Source: Asterias rubens
Lineage: Eukaryota > Echinodermata > Asteroidea > Forcipulatida > Asteriidae
NCBI RefSeq assembly: GCF_902459465.1
Contig: NC_047070.1
Location: 15,836,156 to 15,900,155 of the forward strand
Direction: 5' to 3'
DNA length: 64,000 nucleotides
Position numbers and translations under genes: made by a program. Positions 62,400 to 64,000 of this stretch are shown here, one piece after another. The notes under the pieces are model-generated. The model was not told the origin of the DNA. It saw only the letters and a program-made list of their open reading frames with translations, and did no database searches. How positions within the stretch are numbered: position 1 is the first letter of the stretch; each line of letters starts with the position of its first letter.

Positions 62400-63000
62400 A
62401 ACAACCTGCCATAAAATAGAGAGATTTAATGCAAAATTTTGCCATTAGATTTTTTGTAACGTTTCTTCTCTGTTTTGCAGAAAATACTGTTCAACACATT
62501 TTTCTGCGTTTAGCAAAAAATGAGTGGTGCATCAGTGCAGTGGCGTGGGACTTGCCCAACCTGTTCTTTTTTTAAGGGGGGTGGGGGTGGGAGATGAGGA
62601 AAGTTCAAATCCAAAATGCAAAGTCATCAAAACCACAAGATGTCACATGCTACAATGCTGTGTCCTTCTGAAGTTCTCTTTACTAGCAATCATAGTATTA
62701 TTTTACAGCCTGTCTGATCAGCCATCGTTTTTTTCTTCTTTGGGTATTCATTACTCATGACTAAATTTTGATCAAATTTTAATTAACTTCACTGCACAGT
62801 CAGATCATTCTCCGTATTGGTTGGTATCAATTTCCTTATTATATAGACAAAAGAAAATATCTCACATTCTGTCGATTTATGAAAGGAGTCCGGTGAATTC
62901 CAAGTAAGATAGTAAGTTGGGCTTAATGTTTTGTGAGTAGCATTTTTTGCCTTAAAGAGAAAGCCCGTCAGATGTAGTTATTTTGATAACTTCTATATTA
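62400..63000. other. Stretch without a recognisable gene
   Basis: AT-rich upstream sequence of DNAAF9. No exon or repeat unit recognised. Confidence 0.5.
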
Positions 63001-63382
63001 AAGGCAGTGGACACTATTGATAATTACTCAACAAAAAAATCATCATAAACCGTTCTTGATTACAAGTAATGGGGAGAGGTTGATAGTATAAAACATTGTG
63101 AGAAACAGCTCCCTCTGAAAGAACGTAGTTTTCAAGAAAGAAATAATTTTCCATGAATTTGATTTCGAGACCTCAAGTTTAGAATTTGAGGTCTCGAAAT
63201 CAAGCATCAGAAAGCACACAACTTCGTGTGACAAGGGTATTTTTTCTTTCATTATTATCTCGCAATTTCGATGACCAATTGAGCTCAAATTTTCACAGGT
63301 TTGTTATTTTATGCATATGTTGAGATACACCAACTGTTAAGACTAATCTTTGACAATTACCAATAGTGTCCACTGTCTTTAA
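63001..63382. mobile_element. Family-B inverted-repeat element, copy 4
   Basis: Ends GGCAGTGGACACTATTGATA and AATTACCAATAGTGTCCACT. It lies in the opposite orientation to copies 1-3 and has the central palindrome GATTTCGAGACCTC/GAGGTCTCGAAATC intact. Confidence 0.9.
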
Positions 63383-63689
63383 AAGCAATATCTTGATTTG
63401 AAGGTGGTAAAACACGACAGCAGAAGTTTTGTCCAAAAAACAGCTACGCTGCAATCCATCCTGCAAAAACCCAATTCTTGTTTGCTTGGGTTTGATGTAT
63501 TTGTCAGTGTTCCAACTCAATCTAATCCGAATCCACGATTTTTTATTTTGAGAAACTTTACATTAAATGGCTGTGAAGTGATTAAATCAAACAATCCTTG
63601 GCAACAATTTATAAAGATTTAAGCCAAATTAAAGCAAAGGTTTACCACCCACAATACCACATCCATAAAATTTTTTGGCGACTGGTGCC

Positions 63690-63880
63690 CCTGTTGCATG
63701 CAATTATGTCCTCTATGCAATACTATCCAGAGGACATCATTGCATATGCAATAATGCAAATGCAATAATGTCTGCCGGACCGTTTTGCATATGCAATCAA
63801 GTCTGCCCGAACGCTGCTGCATAATGCAATTGTGTCCGCCTGGACACATTTGCATGTGCAAAACCGTCCTTGCGGTAAAT
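63690..63880. repeat. Degenerate ~40-bp repeat rich in octamer-like motifs
   Basis: Units pair a GTCTGCCGGAC- or GTCCGCCTGGAC-type word with a GCATATGCAAT- or GCATAATGCAAT-type word. ATTGCATATGCAAT (63739-63752) is a perfect palindrome, TTGCATATGCAA recurs near 63785, and ATGCAAAT (63754-63761) and ATTTGCAT (63848-63855) are exact octamer matches. Open frames over this stretch are incidental. Confidence 0.6.
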
Positions 63881-64000
63881 TAAACGCCCTTGGTCGACGG
63901 AACACGTTCGCCATTTTTTTACGAGCCAAGTGCATGTCATGAATAACATGAGAAATGTTCGGCCGTTGGGTGGCCGCTGCAATCATAAAATACGTGAATA

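Overview
The window looks like a repeat-rich metazoan genome, most likely a marine deuterostome and probably an echinoderm such as a sea star. The reasons are AT-rich spliced genes with canonical GT/AG introns, many small inverted-repeat elements and tRNA-derived SINE fragments, a DIRS-type retrotransposon, and a DNAAF9 orthologue of nearly human length. The phylum call is an inference from repeat style; no sequence here proves it. A 500-base assembly gap lies at 16405-16904.

The best-supported gene is a 35-exon minus-strand gene at 33038-62158. Every exon junction was checked for splice signal and phase, and the exons join into one uninterrupted frame of 1185 codons. I read it as DNAAF9 (human C20orf194, Tetrahymena Shulin), a factor that packages outer dynein arms for cilia. 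Its introns carry most of the novelty: a DIRS retrotransposon in antisense orientation with complete terminal and internal complementary repeats but a deleted reverse transcriptase (46671-50529), and two minisatellites that contain copies of the gene's own splice sites (a 3' splice site in a 64-bp array at 36401-37158, a 5' splice site in a ~112-bp array at 45958-46340).

Downstream of DNAAF9 on the same strand there is a CRE-rich candidate promoter and first exon (31209-31460). It is followed by a thrice-duplicated block (24.8-31 kb) of homologous exon-like cassettes, the youngest copy of which is interrupted by an inverted-repeat DNA transposon. At the left end of the window (3.3-11.4 kb) related cassettes lie on the plus strand, facing the first array. 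They flank a ~5.4-kb minisatellite whose 122-bp unit itself resembles a mini-exon plus a 43-bp mini-intron. Two minus-strand coding exons of an unrecognised protein (2279-4049) and a broken THAP domain (364-599) lie further left.

From 11.4 to 24.3 kb I find no convincing gene. This stretch holds satellites (30, ~349, 245, ~62 and ~122 bp units), an AT-rich non-autonomous transposon, a facing pair of tRNA-like sequences, and several inverted-repeat elements. The strip from 62.2 to 64 kb holds the DNAAF9 promoter, one inverted-repeat element and a cluster of octamer-like motifs.
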